64,000 nt of DNA, taken from positions 1 through 64,000 of the forward strand of contig NZ_JASFYE010000009.1 of the NCBI RefSeq assembly GCF_030055425.1, written 5' to 3'. The position numbers and the translations under genes were made by a program. This document shows positions 37,232 through 47,347 of the stretch, in pieces. Every line of letters starts with the position of its first letter. The first letter of the stretch is position 1. The stretch is from Methanothermobacter sp. Its GTDB lineage: Archaea; Methanobacteriota; Methanobacteria; Methanobacteriales; Methanothermobacteraceae. The notes under the pieces were generated by a model. That model did no database searches. It was not told the DNA's origin and worked only from the letters and a program-made list of their open reading frames with translations.

Positions 37232-37558
37232 ATGAGGAAAAAATTTAAACGACAGGAATACGCCCGATACAAAAAACTGGGGGAAAAATGGAGGAGGCCC
37301 AGGGGTAAAACAAGTAAAATGAGAAGATATGAAAAGGGCAAACCTGCAATGCCTGCGATTGGCTACAGGAAGCCAAGGGACCAGAGGGGTCTCCACCCAT
37401 CAGGATATGAGGACATCCTTGTTTCCAGCATGAGGGAACTTGAGGAACTGGACCCTGAAAAACAGGCTGCAAGGATAGCATCAACTGTGGGTGCCAGAAA
37501 GAAGACACTCATGCTTGAAAAGGCAAGGGAACTTGGCATAAAAGTTCTGAATCCATAA
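37232..37558 (+). CDS. rpl32e: Ribosomal protein eL32
   Basis: 108 residues, highly basic, archaeal/eukaryotic. Blocks: [21 protein letters not shown]-type central loop and [16 protein letters not shown]. It ends the first packed section; a structured 108-base spacer follows before eL19. Confidence 0.95.
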   Translation: MRKKFKRQEYARYKKLGEKWRRPRGKTSKMRRYEKGKPAMPAIGYRKPRDQRGLHPSGYEDILVSSMRELEELDPEKQAARIASTVGARKKTLMLEKARELGIKVLNP

Positions 37559-37562
37559 AATG

Positions 37563-37647
37563 GGGCTGGAAGGGGTCTTATTTTCCAGTCCAGGGAAAAC
37601 ACTTTAAGGGGATGCCCGATTTTTCGGGTCTATCAGCAAATTGCTGA
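37563..37647 (+). promoter_or_regulatory. Three successive hairpins between rpl32e and rpl19e
   Basis: Stem 1: about nine pairs between 37563-37571 and 37583-37591 (ggctggaa with ttccagtc, one G-U). Stem 2: cccga and tcggg around 37614-37628. Stem 3: tcagca (37633-37638) and tgctga (37642-37647). They lie in the only sizeable spacer of this part of the operon, just before the eL19 ribosome site (aaggaggt). An RNA leader that binds an r-protein or an attenuator is plausible. Confidence 0.6.
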
Positions 37648-37666
37648 ACACAAGGAGGTTTCTTGA

Positions 37667-38113
37667 ATGAATCTTACTACTCAGAAAAGATTAGCTGCAG
37701 ACATACTGAAAGTAGGGGTTAACAGGATATGGATTGACCCTGAGAGGATCGACGAGGTCTCAAGGGCAATAACCAGGGACGGTGTAAAGCAGCTAATAAA
37801 GGACGGCGCAATAAAGGCTAAACCAAAAAAGGGCATAAGCAGTTACAGGTCAAAAAAGATAGCCCAGCAGAAAAAGAAGGGAAGAAGAAGAGGACCTGGA
37901 AGCATAAAAGGTGCTAAGGGCGCCAGAAAACCAAGGAAAGAGGAATGGATGACCACGATAAGGGCTCTGAGGAAGGACCTCAGGGAGATGAGGGACAACC
38001 GCGAAATAAACAAGAGCACCTATCGTAAACTCTACAAGATGGCAAAGGGCGGAGCCTTCAAGAGCAAATCTTACATGAAAACCTATGCCCGGGACCACGA
38101 CATGCTCAGGTAG
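37667..38113 (+). CDS. rpl19e: Ribosomal protein eL19
   Basis: 148 residues, helical and very basic, archaeal/eukaryotic. Blocks: TTQKRLAADILKVGVNRIW and KKGRRRGPGSIKGAKGAR. It lies behind a structured spacer and a strong AAGGAGGT site. Confidence 0.95.
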   Translation: MNLTTQKRLAADILKVGVNRIWIDPERIDEVSRAITRDGVKQLIKDGAIKAKPKKGISSYRSKKIAQQKKKGRRRGPGSIKGAKGARKPRKEEWMTTIRALRKDLREMRDNREINKSTYRKLYKMAKGGAFKSKSYMKTYARDHDMLR

Positions 38114-38124
38114 GAGGGATCTGA

Positions 38125-38703
38125 TTGGCACATGGACCGAGATACAAGATGGCATTTAGAAGACGAAGGGAAGGTAAAACTGATTACCGGGCCCGCTATA
38201 AGATGGTGGAAACAGGCAAATCCAGGCTTGTTGTCAGAATAACCACATATCATGTTATTGCACAGATAATCAACGTGGGAATGGATGGGGACGAAACACT
38301 GGTCTCAGCCCACTCAAAGCAGCTCCAGAAAATGGGATGGCTTGGAGGCACAAGCAATACAGCAGCAGCATACCTGACAGGATACCTCTGCGGTAAAAGG
38401 GCTCTGAAGGCAGGTATAGAGGAAGCCGTCCTTGACATAGGACTCAGACCTGCCATAAGGGGTTCAAAGGTATTCGCAGCACTTAAAGGGGCTGTTGACG
38501 CAGGGCTCAAAGTACCGCACGGTGAATCAGTACTTCCCGACGAATCAAGGATAAGGGGCGAACACATAAAGGAATATGCAGAATCCCTTGACGAGGAAGA
38601 ACGCAAAAAGAGGTTTTCAAGGTACCTTGAAAGGGGTCTTTCCCCTGAGGACCTGCCTGAACACTTTGAAGAAATAAAAAACAGGATAGATGAAGAGGTA
38701 TGA
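38125..38703 (+). CDS. rpl18: Ribosomal protein uL18
   Basis: 192 residues, archaeal long form; binds 5S rRNA with uL5. Blocks: [17 protein letters not shown] and [21 protein letters not shown] start at 38125 behind a GGAGGGAT site. Its stop overlaps ATG codons in front of uS5. Confidence 0.95.
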   Translation: MAHGPRYKMAFRRRREGKTDYRARYKMVETGKSRLVVRITTYHVIAQIINVGMDGDETLVSAHSKQLQKMGWLGGTSNTAAAYLTGYLCGKRALKAGIEEAVLDIGLRPAIRGSKVFAALKGAVDAGLKVPHGESVLPDESRIRGEHIKEYAESLDEEERKKRFSRYLERGLSPEDLPEHFEEIKNRIDEEV

Positions 38704-38705
38704 TT

Positions 38706-39350
38706 ATGAACTTCAACATGGAGGAATGGGAGCCAAGGACCAACCTTGGACGCCTTGTGAAGGAGGGTGTCATAACAAGTATTGACGAGATCTTTGAAGA
38801 GGGACACCCAATAATGGAACTTGAGATAATCGATGCACTGCTTCCCGACCTCGAGGAGGAGGTCATCGACGTTAACCTTGTCCAGAGGATGCACAAATCA
38901 GGAAGGAAGGTCAACTTCAGGGTCATAGTTGCAGTGGGCAACAAGGACGGATACGTTGGACTCGGACAGGGCAAGGCCAGAGAGGTTGGACCTGCAATCA
39001 GGAAGGCAGTTGACGATGCAAAATTCAACATTATAAAGGTCAGGAGAGGCTGCGGTGACTGGGGATGTGTCTGTGGAAGGGAACACACGGTACCCTTCAA
39101 GGTCTCAGGTAAGAGTGGAAGTGTCCGCGTCACCCTCATACCAGCACCGGGTGGTGTTGGACTTGCAATAGGTGACGTTGGCAAGACCATAATGAGGCTT
39201 GCAGGTATAGATGATGTCTGGTCACATACCCGTGGACAGACACAGACCACAGTCAACTTTGCCAGGGCAACCTTCGATGCCCTAAAACAGCTGAGCAAGG
39301 TAAAGGCAAGCGAAAAGGACCTTAAAAACCTGGGTGTTTGCAGTACCTGA
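38706..39350 (+). CDS. rps5: Ribosomal protein uS5
   Basis: 214 residues. Double-stranded RNA-binding domain ([33 protein letters not shown]) followed by the S5 C-terminal domain. An ATG at 38700 overlaps the uL18 stop, but the GAGGT site touches it; the ATG at 38706 has proper spacing. Confidence 0.95.
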   Translation: MNFNMEEWEPRTNLGRLVKEGVITSIDEIFEEGHPIMELEIIDALLPDLEEEVIDVNLVQRMHKSGRKVNFRVIVAVGNKDGYVGLGQGKAREVGPAIRKAVDDAKFNIIKVRRGCGDWGCVCGREHTVPFKVSGKSGSVRVTLIPAPGGVGLAIGDVGKTIMRLAGIDDVWSHTRGQTQTTVNFARATFDALKQLSKVKASEKDLKNLGVCST

Positions 39351-39362
39351 AGGTGATTCCAG

Positions 39363-39821
39363 ATGTTCGCAGTAGTAAGGGTAAGGGGATCAGCGGGTGT
39401 CCGAAGGGACATAGCTGACACCATGGAGATGTTAAGACTCAACAGGATAAACCACGCAGTACTGGTTGAGGACACACCCAGCTACCTTGGCATGCTCCAG
39501 AAGGCCAAGGATTACATAACATGGGGTGAAATTGACCAGGAAACCCTGACAGCCATGATAGCCAAGAGGGCGAGAATCATCGGAGGGGAAAGGTTAACCG
39601 ATGAATACATAAAGGAAAACACAGAGTATGATTCAGTGGAAGAATTTGCAGGGGCTGTCTTCAGGGGTGAGGTTAAACTTGAGGACGCAGGAATAAAACC
39701 TGTGTTCAGGTTACACCCCCCGAGAAAGGGATATGAGGCCATAAAAAAGGCCTTCAATGAGGGCGGAAGCCTCGGATACCGTGGCGATAAGATAAATGAC
39801 CTCTTGAAGAGGATGATATAA
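39363..39821 (+). CDS. rpl30: Ribosomal protein uL30
   Basis: 152 residues, the archaeal long form. Blocks: [19 protein letters not shown] near the N-terminus and [29 protein letters not shown] lies before the ATG. Confidence 0.95.
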   Translation: MFAVVRVRGSAGVRRDIADTMEMLRLNRINHAVLVEDTPSYLGMLQKAKDYITWGEIDQETLTAMIAKRARIIGGERLTDEYIKENTEYDSVEEFAGAVFRGEVKLEDAGIKPVFRLHPPRKGYEAIKKAFNEGGSLGYRGDKINDLLKRMI

Positions 39822-39836
39822 GCGGAGGAATTACTC

Positions 39837-40277
39837 ATGATCCGGAAAAGACGAAAGATCACAAGGATGAGGGGCTCACGCACCGTGGGTGGAGGATGCT
39901 CCAAGAAGAGAAGGGGAGCAGGTCACCGCGGAGGCAGAGGACAGGCAGGTGGACACAAACACCACTGGACATGGATCGTCAAGTACGACCCAAAACACTT
40001 TGGAAAGTACGGTTTCAAAAGGCCCCAGAAACTCATAAAGAGGCTGGAAACAGTTAACCTTGCCTATATCGATGAAAGGATTCCTGACCTCCTTGAGAAG
40101 GGAATTGCATCTGAAGAGGACGGAATGGTGGTGCTGGATGTAAGGGACCTTGGCTTCGAAAAGGTCCTTGGAAGCGGAAGGATCACACGACCCGTCCACA
40201 TCAAGGCCCTTGAGTTCTCTGAGAGTGCCGTTGAGAAGATCACAGAGGCCGGGGGAAAGGCTGAAGTGATAGAGTAA
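39837..40277 (+). CDS. rpl15: Ribosomal protein uL15
   Basis: 146 residues. N-terminal basic extension SRTVGGGCSKKRRGAGHRGG and HKHHWTW are the archaeal signature; the globular end carries VLGSGRITRPVHIKALEFS. It directly precedes secY, the classical end of the spc operon. Confidence 0.95.
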   Translation: MIRKRRKITRMRGSRTVGGGCSKKRRGAGHRGGRGQAGGHKHHWTWIVKYDPKHFGKYGFKRPQKLIKRLETVNLAYIDERIPDLLEKGIASEEDGMVVLDVRDLGFEKVLGSGRITRPVHIKALEFSESAVEKITEAGGKAEVIE

Positions 40278-40303
40278 ATCAGCATTGACAAGGAGTGGAG
40301 CAG

Positions 40304-41665
40304 TTGAAGGAAAAATTTGAGCCCATATTCTCATTCCTGCCACAGGTAAAATCACCTGGCTACAGGGTACCCTTCAGGGAGAAACTCAAATGGACAGGTA
40401 TAATCCTTGTCCTCTATTTCTTCCTGGCCCAGATACCACTCTACGGTTTAAGCCCCAGGGCTGTGGACCAGTTTGCCCAGCTGAGGGCTGTTCTTGCAGG
40501 AAACTTCGGTTCAATACTCACACTGGGTATAGGACCCATTGTGTCAGCATCAATCATACTCCAGCTTCTGGTTGGAGGTAAGATACTGAAGCTGGACCTC
40601 TCGAAGCATGAGGATAAGGCCTTTTTCCAGGGACTGCAGAAGCTCCTTGCCATCGTATTCACCTTCTTTGAGGCACTGATCTTTGTACTGACAGGGTCAC
40701 TGGCACCCTCAGCCCCCCAGTTTGTCTGGATACTCATACTGCAGCTCACCATTGGAGGAATACTCATAATATTCCTCGACGAGGTTGTATCCAAATGGGG
40801 CTTTGGTAGCGGTGTTGGACTTTTCATTGCAGCAGGCGTATCCCAGGAGATAATTGTGGGTGCCTTCAACCCCCTCTCTGCACCCACACAGCCAGGGGTA
40901 CCCGCCGGGAGAATAACAGGTTTCCTATACCTCCTGTTCACAGGGCAGAGTCCTGACTTCCAGTACTACGTTCTCCCTGTACTGGCCCTCATAGCGGTTT
41001 TCCTCGTCGTCGTCTATGCCGAGAGTATGAGGGTGGAGATACCCATATCCATGGGAGGGGGTAAGAGGCTCTCAAGGGGTGCTGTTGGAAAGTACCCCCT
41101 GCGTTTCATATACGCCAGTAACATGCCGGTTATACTGACAAGCGCACTCCTCCTGAATGTTCAGCTAATGGCAAACGTGTTCCAGAAACTTGGATACCCC
41201 ATACTCGGTACTGTAAGCAATGGGCAGCCGGTTGATGGGCTCGCATACCTTCTCACAGCTCCACGCTCAATCGACGCCCTCATACTGGACCCATTCAAGG
41301 TACTGTTCTATGCGGTTGTATTCATAGGGCTCTGTGTCCTCTTTGCCTGGCTCTGGGTTGAGATAAGTAACATAGGTCCCAAGCATGTTGCAAAACAGCT
41401 TTACCAGATGGGTATGCAGATCCCTGGTTTCAGGAGCAGCAGGGGGCAGTTCGAGAAGATACTGAAACGCTACATACCCACGATAACGATCCTGGGAGGG
41501 GCATTTGTGGGGCTCCTTGCATTCGTGGCTGACCTGACAGGTTCTCTCGGTGGAGGTACAGGTGTCCTTCTAACGGTGGGTATAGTTTACAGGCTCTATG
41601 AGGAGATTGCCCAGGAGCAGCTGATGGATATGCACCCAATACTCAGAAGCTTCCTGGGAGATTAG
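40304..41665 (+). CDS. secY: Protein translocase subunit SecY (Sec61 alpha)
   Basis: Channel of the Sec translocon. 453 residues with ten membrane helices; the plug region and IGPIVSASIILQLLVGG after helix 1-2, and the C-terminal GGGTGVLLTVGIVYRLYE, are conserved. The frame opens at GTG 40295, but this lies on the AAGGAG site; TTG 40304, eight bases after that site, gives the known N-terminus MKEKFEPIFSFLP. Confidence 0.95.
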   Translation: MKEKFEPIFSFLPQVKSPGYRVPFREKLKWTGIILVLYFFLAQIPLYGLSPRAVDQFAQLRAVLAGNFGSILTLGIGPIVSASIILQLLVGGKILKLDLSKHEDKAFFQGLQKLLAIVFTFFEALIFVLTGSLAPSAPQFVWILILQLTIGGILIIFLDEVVSKWGFGSGVGLFIAAGVSQEIIVGAFNPLSAPTQPGVPAGRITGFLYLLFTGQSPDFQYYVLPVLALIAVFLVVVYAESMRVEIPISMGGGKRLSRGAVGKYPLRFIYASNMPVILTSALLLNVQLMANVFQKLGYPILGTVSNGQPVDGLAYLLTAPRSIDALILDPFKVLFYAVVFIGLCVLFAWLWVEISNIGPKHVAKQLYQMGMQIPGFRSSRGQFEKILKRYIPTITILGGAFVGLLAFVADLTGSLGGGTGVLLTVGIVYRLYEEIAQEQLMDMHPILRSFLGD

Positions 41666-41695
41666 GATAATCTTTTAATCCATGGGAGTGGTACA

Positions 41696-42253
41696 ATGAA
41701 GGTTGTTGTAGTTGCAGGTATACCTGGTTCAGGAAGCACGACGGTCCTTGAGAACACCCTCAGGGAGCTTGACTACCTCAATGTGAATTACGGGGATGTC
41801 ATGCTTGAAATAGCCCGTGAAAAGGGACTTGTTGAAAACAGGGACCAGATGAGAACCCTTGAACCTGGAGTCCAGAAGGAGATACAGAGGGCGGCTGCGA
41901 AAAGTATAAGAGAAAGGTCACTGGAAAATAATATAATCGTCGACACACACTGCACCATAAAGACGCCTGCTGGTTTTCTGCCAGGTCTTCCAGTATGGGT
42001 TCTTGAGGAACTGGAACCTGACATGTTTGTGCTTGTGGAGGCTGATCCAGAGGAGATCTTCACAAGGAGGATTAGCGATACTTCCAGAAACAGGGATATG
42101 GAATCCCTGCAGGAGATCGACCTCCATCAGCAGATGAACAGGGCAGCTGCAATGGCCTACGCCACACTCACAGGCGCAACTGTTAAGATTGTTAAGAACC
42201 ACAACAACCAGCTTGAGTCTGCAGTCAGTGAGATGAAGAACATTCTGGAGTAA
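41696..42253 (+). CDS. adkA: Adenylate kinase, archaeal type
   Basis: 185 residues. Makes ADP from AMP and ATP. The P-loop is GIPGSGSTTV with the archaeal extra serine-threonine; no bacterial LID domain. Follows secY after 30 bases, as in other methanogens. Confidence 0.92.
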   Translation: MKVVVVAGIPGSGSTTVLENTLRELDYLNVNYGDVMLEIAREKGLVENRDQMRTLEPGVQKEIQRAAAKSIRERSLENNIIVDTHCTIKTPAGFLPGLPVWVLEELEPDMFVLVEADPEEIFTRRISDTSRNRDMESLQEIDLHQQMNRAAAMAYATLTGATVKIVKNHNNQLESAVSEMKNILE

Positions 42254-42271
42254 GATAAAGAGGAAACAAAA

Positions 42272-42838
42272 ATGGTGCTTGAAGTCGTATACGGGGCACT
42301 GAACGCTGTATTCGGTCCATTCATTGCAATGGACCCGAATCCACAGAACCCCATCCTCACGGTATTCCTGATATCAGCAATAGTGGCCTTTATCATAACA
42401 CTGGCAAACAAATTGCTTGTGGACCAGGAAAGGCTCGAAGAACTTAAAGCTGAAATGCAGGAGTTCCAGCAGGAGATGATGGAGGCAAGAAAGAAGAATG
42501 ACATGCAGGCGCTTGAGGAGATCCAGAAAAAACAGATGGAGTTCATGGACAAACAGCGCGAAATGATGACCATGTCATTCAAGCCAATGATAGTCACTTT
42601 CGTGCCCATAATCCTTGTCTTCTACTGGATGGGACAGGAACCACACATAGTCAAGACACTGGTGATATTGCCCCAGGTTGCATACTATGTCCTCCTTGTC
42701 CCCCTGTGGCACATGTTCTATGGCATGCCACCAAACGCCCCATCCTATGCCATAGGATGGCTTGGCTGGTACATCTTATGCTCCTTTGCAATGTCCCAGA
42801 TATTCAGAAAGTTCATGGGACTTAAAGGTGGAATGTAA
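42272..42838 (+). CDS. DUF106 protein, archaeal YidC/EMC3-like insertase
   Basis: 188 residues. Helix near 30-45, a long charged coiled-coil hairpin (LEELKAEMQEFQQEMMEARKK, about 52-95), then two helices (VTFVPIILVFYWM, and the last near 155-175). This is the three-helix layout of the Oxa1/YidC superfamily, to which DUF106 proteins of archaea belong. Neighbour of secY, so both routes of membrane insertion are coded side by side. Confidence 0.87.
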   Translation: MVLEVVYGALNAVFGPFIAMDPNPQNPILTVFLISAIVAFIITLANKLLVDQERLEELKAEMQEFQQEMMEARKKNDMQALEEIQKKQMEFMDKQREMMTMSFKPMIVTFVPIILVFYWMGQEPHIVKTLVILPQVAYYVLLVPLWHMFYGMPPNAPSYAIGWLGWYILCSFAMSQIFRKFMGLKGGM

Positions 42839-42856
42839 CGTTATGGAGAGATTGAA

Positions 42857-43123
42857 ATGCCAGAGTTAAGATACAGATCCAGATCATATAAGAGAATCTT
42901 CAAGAGAACTCCTGGAGGAAGGACGGTTATACATTACCGCAGAAAGAAACCATCAAAGCATGTATGTGCTGGCTGCGGAAAGCCACTCCATGGTGTTCCA
43001 AGAGGAAGACCATATGAGATAAGAAAACTCTCAAAGTCCAAGAAGAGACCCAACAGACCATACGGTGGTTACTACTGTTCAAGCTGCGCACGCAAAGTCT
43101 TTAAGAAAGAGGCAAGGTCATAA
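42857..43123 (+). CDS. rpl34e: Ribosomal protein eL34
   Basis: 88 residues, archaeal/eukaryotic. Zinc site from CAGCGKPL and CSSCARK; basic segment RRKKPSKHV. Its stop TAA shares its last base with the ATG of CMP kinase. Confidence 0.93.
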   Translation: MPELRYRSRSYKRIFKRTPGGRTVIHYRRKKPSKHVCAGCGKPLHGVPRGRPYEIRKLSKSKKRPNRPYGGYYCSSCARKVFKKEARS

Positions 43124-43641
43124 TGATCATAACCATCGGTGGTCTGGCCGGCACTGGCACAACAACCGTTGCCAGAATTCTGTCTGAGAGGACAGGGATA
43201 CCCTGTGTTTCCGCAGGTGATGTCTTCAGGCAGATGGCTGCTGAGAGGAAACTTGACATACTGGAGTTCAGCAAACTTGCAGAGGAGAATCCAGAGATAG
43301 ACATAGAGATCGACAGGAGACAGGCCAGACTTGCAGATGAACATGAGGACCTCATACTTGAGGGAAGACTCTCTGCACACTTTGCAAGGGCGGATCTGAA
43401 GGTCCTGCTGATGGCACCCTTTGATGTGAGGGCACAGCGAATAAGTATCCGGGAATCCAAGGACCTGGAGACGGTCAAGAATGAGATCCGGATACGTGAG
43501 GCCAGTGAAGCCCAGAGGTACAGGGAGATTCACGGTATAGATGTGGATGACCTTGAGGTATACGACATTGTGATAAACACCAGCCATTTTGACGCTGAAG
43601 GCGTGGCTGAAATCATACTAAAAGTTACCGAGGTGATTTAA
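43123..43641 (+). CDS. cmk: Cytidylate kinase (CMP kinase), archaeal type
   Basis: 172 residues. Phosphorylates CMP and dCMP. P-loop [15 protein letters not shown], then [10 protein letters not shown] and the acceptor-binding EGRLSAHF. It overlaps eL34 and eL14 by one base each, so translation of all three is coupled. Confidence 0.92.
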   Translation: MIITIGGLAGTGTTTVARILSERTGIPCVSAGDVFRQMAAERKLDILEFSKLAEENPEIDIEIDRRQARLADEHEDLILEGRLSAHFARADLKVLLMAPFDVRAQRISIRESKDLETVKNEIRIREASEAQRYREIHGIDVDDLEVYDIVINTSHFDAEGVAEIILKVTEVI

Positions 43642-43868
43642 TGGCAGCAATAGAAGTTGGAAGAGTATGTGTGAAAACCGCAGGTAGAGAAGCCGGTGAA
43701 AAATGCGTGATACTTGATATCATCGACAAAAACTTCGTTGAAGTTGTGGGTGTCAATGTTAAGAACAGGAGGTGTAACATAGGACACCTTGAACCAACAG
43801 AGAAAAAGATAGAGATCAAATCCGATGATATCGAGGAAATAAAGAAGGAACTTGAAGCCCTTGAATAA
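43641..43868 (+). CDS. rpl14e: Ribosomal protein eL14
   Basis: 75 residues with an SH3-like fold: [20 protein letters not shown] and [19 protein letters not shown]. The ATG shares a base with the cmk stop. Confidence 0.93.
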   Translation: MAAIEVGRVCVKTAGREAGEKCVILDIIDKNFVEVVGVNVKNRRCNIGHLEPTEKKIEIKSDDIEEIKKELEALE

Positions 43869-43898
43869 ACCCACCTCTTATTTTTGCAGGTATCCCTC

Positions 43899-44867
43899 AT
43901 GGCAGAATTCATAGAGTTAAAGGAGTCACGCACGGACCCTGCATATGGGTGCCCGCCCCACGAGAGGGACATTGAGACCCACATATCACATGGCGTTGTT
44001 AACCTTGATAAACCATCTGGTCCCACCTCCCACCAGGTGGATGCATGGGTTCGGGACATGCTCCACGCAGAGAAGGTGGGGCATGGGGGCACACTGGACC
44101 CCAAGGTTACAGGTGTCCTGCCCCTGGGCATAAACAGGGCCACAAGGGTCATGCAGCTCCTCCTTGAGGCCCCCAAGGAATACGTATGCCTTATGAGGGT
44201 TCACAGGGAGGTGGATGAGGACAGGATAAGGGAGGTACTAGGGGAGTTTCAGGGAAAGATCTTCCAGATACCCCCCCTCAAGTCAGCTGTTAAAAGGGAG
44301 CTCCGCGTAAGGACCATCTACGATGTTAATATACTTGAGATTGATGGGCAGGATGTTCTCTTCAGGATAGCCTGTGAGGCAGGGACCTACGTGAGGAAGT
44401 ACTGCCATGATGTGGGCGAGGCCCTTGGTACAGGGGCCCACATGGCTGAACTCAGACGGACACGTGTGGGTCCCTTCACGGAGGAGGGGCTGGTAACCCT
44501 CCATGACCTCAAGGACGCCTACCAGTTCTGGGTTGAGGATGGGGATGAAGGATTCCTGAGGGAATGCATCCTTCCAATGGAGTTTGCAGTATCCCATCTC
44601 CCCCGTGCCGTTATCCTTGACTCTGCGGTTGATGCAGTATGCCATGGCGCTGACCTTGCACGTGGGGGCATAGCGGGCCTGGATGATAACATAAAAAAGG
44701 GCGACACAGTTGCGGTGATGACCCTCAAGGGGGAACTTGTGGCTGTTGGTGAGGCACTGATGCCGTCCCTTGATATTGTGGCCGCAGACAGTGGCCTTGT
44801 GATTGAGACAGATAAGGTCTTCATGAAGCCTGGAACCTACCCCAGGATGTGGCGCCAGTCTATGTAG
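43899..44867 (+). CDS. cbf5: tRNA/rRNA pseudouridine synthase Cbf5 (TruB family)
   Basis: 322 residues. Catalytic subunit of H/ACA RNPs and also able to modify tRNA U55. The catalytic aspartate is in GHGGTLDPKVTGVLPLG; KEYVCLMRVH and the C-terminal PUA domain (from about residue 240: VDAVCHGADLARGGI) follow. A TTG at 43884 is in frame, but the ATG at 43899 fits the family start. Last gene of the first superoperon. Confidence 0.93.
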   Translation: MAEFIELKESRTDPAYGCPPHERDIETHISHGVVNLDKPSGPTSHQVDAWVRDMLHAEKVGHGGTLDPKVTGVLPLGINRATRVMQLLLEAPKEYVCLMRVHREVDEDRIREVLGEFQGKIFQIPPLKSAVKRELRVRTIYDVNILEIDGQDVLFRIACEAGTYVRKYCHDVGEALGTGAHMAELRRTRVGPFTEEGLVTLHDLKDAYQFWVEDGDEGFLRECILPMEFAVSHLPRAVILDSAVDAVCHGADLARGGIAGLDDNIKKGDTVAVMTLKGELVAVGEALMPSLDIVAADSGLVIETDKVFMKPGTYPRMWRQSM

Positions 44868-44982
44868 CGGTACTCTGGATTTGCTGTCATTCCACACATG
44901 GCAGTACTTCGGATGTGGTTCCAGTCGCCATAGCAATACTTAAATAGGCTTCAATCCATACACTTAAAATGATACATCATAT

Positions 44983-45067
<85 letters not shown>

Positions 45068-45076
45068 TCGGTTAAA

Positions 45077-45135
45077 GCAACAATGTTGCACCTACGACTG
45101 TTATCTGGAATTCGCAACCCCCGTCCCGCGAATTC
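45077..45135 (+). promoter_or_regulatory. Two hairpins between tRNA-Ser and rps13
   Basis: Hairpin 1: gcaaca-a-tgttgc (45077-45089), perfect. Hairpin 2: gaattcgc (45108-45115) and gcgaattc (45128-45135), perfect, with the loop aacccccgtccc. They lie between the tRNA end and the rps13 ribosome site (ctggaggt). A leader for control of the S13-S4-S11 unit is an inference. Confidence 0.6.
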
Positions 45136-45156
45136 ACTCTTACTGGAGGTTAATGA

Positions 45157-45606
45157 ATGGAAGAAGAATTCAAACATATGGTTCGTATTGCCAGAAAGGA
45201 CATTGATGGTAATAAGACCATGGAAAATGCCCTCACAAGTATAAAGGGCGTTGGAAAGGCTCTTTCAAGGGCAATAATCATGTCAGCAGGATACGATCTT
45301 AACCAGAGGATAGGCTACCTTTCAGATGAGGAAATAGAGAGGCTTGAAGAGGCCATAAAGAACCCTGCAAAGTACAACATCCCATCATGGATGATCAACA
45401 GGCGTAACGATTACGAGACAGGCGAGGACAAGCACCTCATAGAGTCAGACCTTGACATGTGCCTCAGAGAGGACCTGAACCGCATGAGGAAAACAAGAAG
45501 CTACAAGGGAAGAAGACACGAACTTGGACTACCTGTCAGGGGACAGAGGACAAAGTCCACATTCAGGAAGGGCTCCTCAGTTGGTGTGAGAAGGAAGAAA
45601 AGGTAG
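45157..45606 (+). CDS. rps13: Ribosomal protein uS13
   Basis: 149 residues. Helix-two-turn-helix region [18 protein letters not shown] and C-terminal [18 protein letters not shown] are conserved. CTGGAGGT lies before the ATG. First protein gene of the unit that begins with tRNA-Ser. Confidence 0.96.
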   Translation: MEEEFKHMVRIARKDIDGNKTMENALTSIKGVGKALSRAIIMSAGYDLNQRIGYLSDEEIERLEEAIKNPAKYNIPSWMINRRNDYETGEDKHLIESDLDMCLREDLNRMRKTRSYKGRRHELGLPVRGQRTKSTFRKGSSVGVRRKKR

Positions 45607-45622
45607 ATAAGGAGAGGTTAAA

Positions 45623-46138
45623 ATGGGACACCCACGTAAGGCAAGAAAAAAGTATGACACTCCACCTCACCCATGGAACGCTGAAAGAATAAAGGAAGAA
45701 AACAGGCTTGTGGCAAAGTACGGCCTCAAGAACAAGAAGGAAGTCTGGAAAGCAGAAACAATGGTGAGGAGGTACAGGAGGGATGCAAGGTACCTCCTGG
45801 GTATATCAGGTGAACACACAAAGAAGGAGAGGGAACAGCTCCTGGGACACCTTGTGAGGGCAGGAATACTCAACGAGGGCGCAAACCTTGAGGACGTCCT
45901 TGACCTCACAGTGGAGGACGTGCTCAGGAGGAGACTCCAGACACTGGTTCACAAGAGGGGACTTGCAAGGACAGTGAACGAGGCCAGACAGATGGTGGTT
46001 CACGGCCACATAGCCCTCGACGGCAGGAAAATCGACGCCCCGGGATACATAGTTAAAAGGGGAGAAGAGGACAAAATAGGATTCTACCCATCATCCCCAA
46101 TGAAAAAACAGATTGAAGCAGCCCAGGACGCTGAATAA
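45623..46138 (+). CDS. rps4: Ribosomal protein uS4
   Basis: 171 residues. S4 RNA-binding domain at about 105-165 ([37 protein letters not shown]). In bacteria S4 represses its own operon by binding the leader; here the leader hairpins before rps13 would be the candidate site. Confidence 0.96.
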   Translation: MGHPRKARKKYDTPPHPWNAERIKEENRLVAKYGLKNKKEVWKAETMVRRYRRDARYLLGISGEHTKKEREQLLGHLVRAGILNEGANLEDVLDLTVEDVLRRRLQTLVHKRGLARTVNEARQMVVHGHIALDGRKIDAPGYIVKRGEEDKIGFYPSSPMKKQIEAAQDAE

Positions 46139-46155
46139 ATTCAGGGAGAGATAAA

Positions 46156-46548
46156 ATGGCTGAAAAGGAAAAATGGGGAATCGCAAATATTTACTCATCA
46201 TTCAACAACACAATAATCACCATTACAGACATAACCGGTGCAGAGACCATCACACAGTGGTCCGGTGGTAAGGTTGTGAGGGCTGACCGTCAGGAGTCAT
46301 CACCCTTCGCTGCCATGGAGGCTGCAACAAGGGCTGCTGATGATGCAAAGGAGAAGGGTATCGTCGGCCTGCACATCAAGGTGAGGGCCCCAGGTGGAAA
46401 CGGCCCAAGAACACCAGGACCAGGTGCACAGGCAGCCATAAGGGCCCTTGCAAGGGCAGGAATGAAGATAGGCAAAATTGAGGATGTAACTCCCATACCT
46501 CATGATGGCACAGGAAGACCTGGAGGTAAGAGGGGAAGAAGGGTCTAA
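46156..46548 (+). CDS. rps11: Ribosomal protein uS11
   Basis: 130 residues. Blocks: [20 protein letters not shown] and the invariant C-terminus [28 protein letters not shown] precedes the ATG. The next gene starts one base after its stop. Confidence 0.97.
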   Translation: MAEKEKWGIANIYSSFNNTIITITDITGAETITQWSGGKVVRADRQESSPFAAMEAATRAADDAKEKGIVGLHIKVRAPGGNGPRTPGPGAQAAIRALARAGMKIGKIEDVTPIPHDGTGRPGGKRGRRV

Positions 46549-46549
46549 A

Positions 46550-47344
46550 ATGGATATTGCTCTTAAGGAAAAAACTGATACCGAAATGGTCTTTGTGGTC
46601 ACTGGCGTAACCGTTCCATTCATAAACGCCATAAGGAGGATCTGCATGATGGAGGTCCCAAAACTGGCAATCGAGTACGTTAACATGTACAGGAACGACG
46701 CCAGGATGTTTGATGAGGTACTTGCCCACAGGCTTGGACTGGTACCCCTCAAAGCTGACCCTGAATTCATTGAGGGCCTGAAAATGCCTGATGAGTGTGA
46801 CTGTGAGGAATACTGCTCTGAATGCAGTGTATCATTCACACTCAAAAAGAAGGGCCCCGGTGTCGTCTACTCCAGGGATCTTCTATCAGAGACACCTGCA
46901 GTCGAACCTGTATATCCAGATATCCCCCTGGTGAAGCTGGGGGATGAGGATGAGGTTGAACTGGAGGCTGTTGCACAGCTCGGCGTGGGAAGGGATCATG
47001 CCAAGTGGGAGCCCACAACAGCATGCGCATACAAGTACTACCCCATGATAACATTCACAGAGGAATGCGATGAGTGCCTGGAATGTGTGGATGCATGTCC
47101 AAGGGGAGTCCTTGGGGAGGAATCAGGGAAACCTGAGGTACTTGACGTTGAAAACTGTTCAATGTGCAAGAGCTGTGTGAGGGCATGTGATAAAGGGGCC
47201 ATAATTGTGGGATATGAGGAAGGCAAGTTCATATTCAGGATAGAGACCGACGGATCAGTTGACCCTAAGGATGTCCTTCTTAAGGCATGTGACATCCTCA
47301 GAGACAAGGCAGAAAGGGTAATAACATTTTGTGAAGGAGGCTAA
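46550..47344 (+). CDS. rpoD: RNA polymerase subunit Rpo3/D with two Fe-S cysteine motifs
   Basis: 264 residues. Archaeal counterpart of half of the bacterial alpha dimer; with subunits L, N and P it forms the assembly platform. The dimerisation region starts [20 protein letters not shown]. An inserted ferredoxin-like domain has both complete motifs: C173, C176, C179, C183 and C203, C206, C209, C213. Many archaea have lost one or both. The longer frame from 46502 runs over rps11; ATG 46550 is right. Confidence 0.95.
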   Translation: MDIALKEKTDTEMVFVVTGVTVPFINAIRRICMMEVPKLAIEYVNMYRNDARMFDEVLAHRLGLVPLKADPEFIEGLKMPDECDCEEYCSECSVSFTLKKKGPGVVYSRDLLSETPAVEPVYPDIPLVKLGDEDEVELEAVAQLGVGRDHAKWEPTTACAYKYYPMITFTEECDECLECVDACPRGVLGEESGKPEVLDVENCSMCKSCVRACDKGAIIVGYEEGKFIFRIETDGSVDPKDVLLKACDILRDKAERVITFCEGG

Positions 47345-47347
47345 GCC

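Noticed and set aside
38507-39475. 322-codon minus-strand frame across uL18, uS5 and uL30
   Set aside because: Long by chance because of codon bias in the genes on the other strand.
46502-46549. Upstream start of rpoD at 46502
   Set aside because: It runs in another frame over the conserved rps11 end; the ATG at 46550 gives the known N-terminus.
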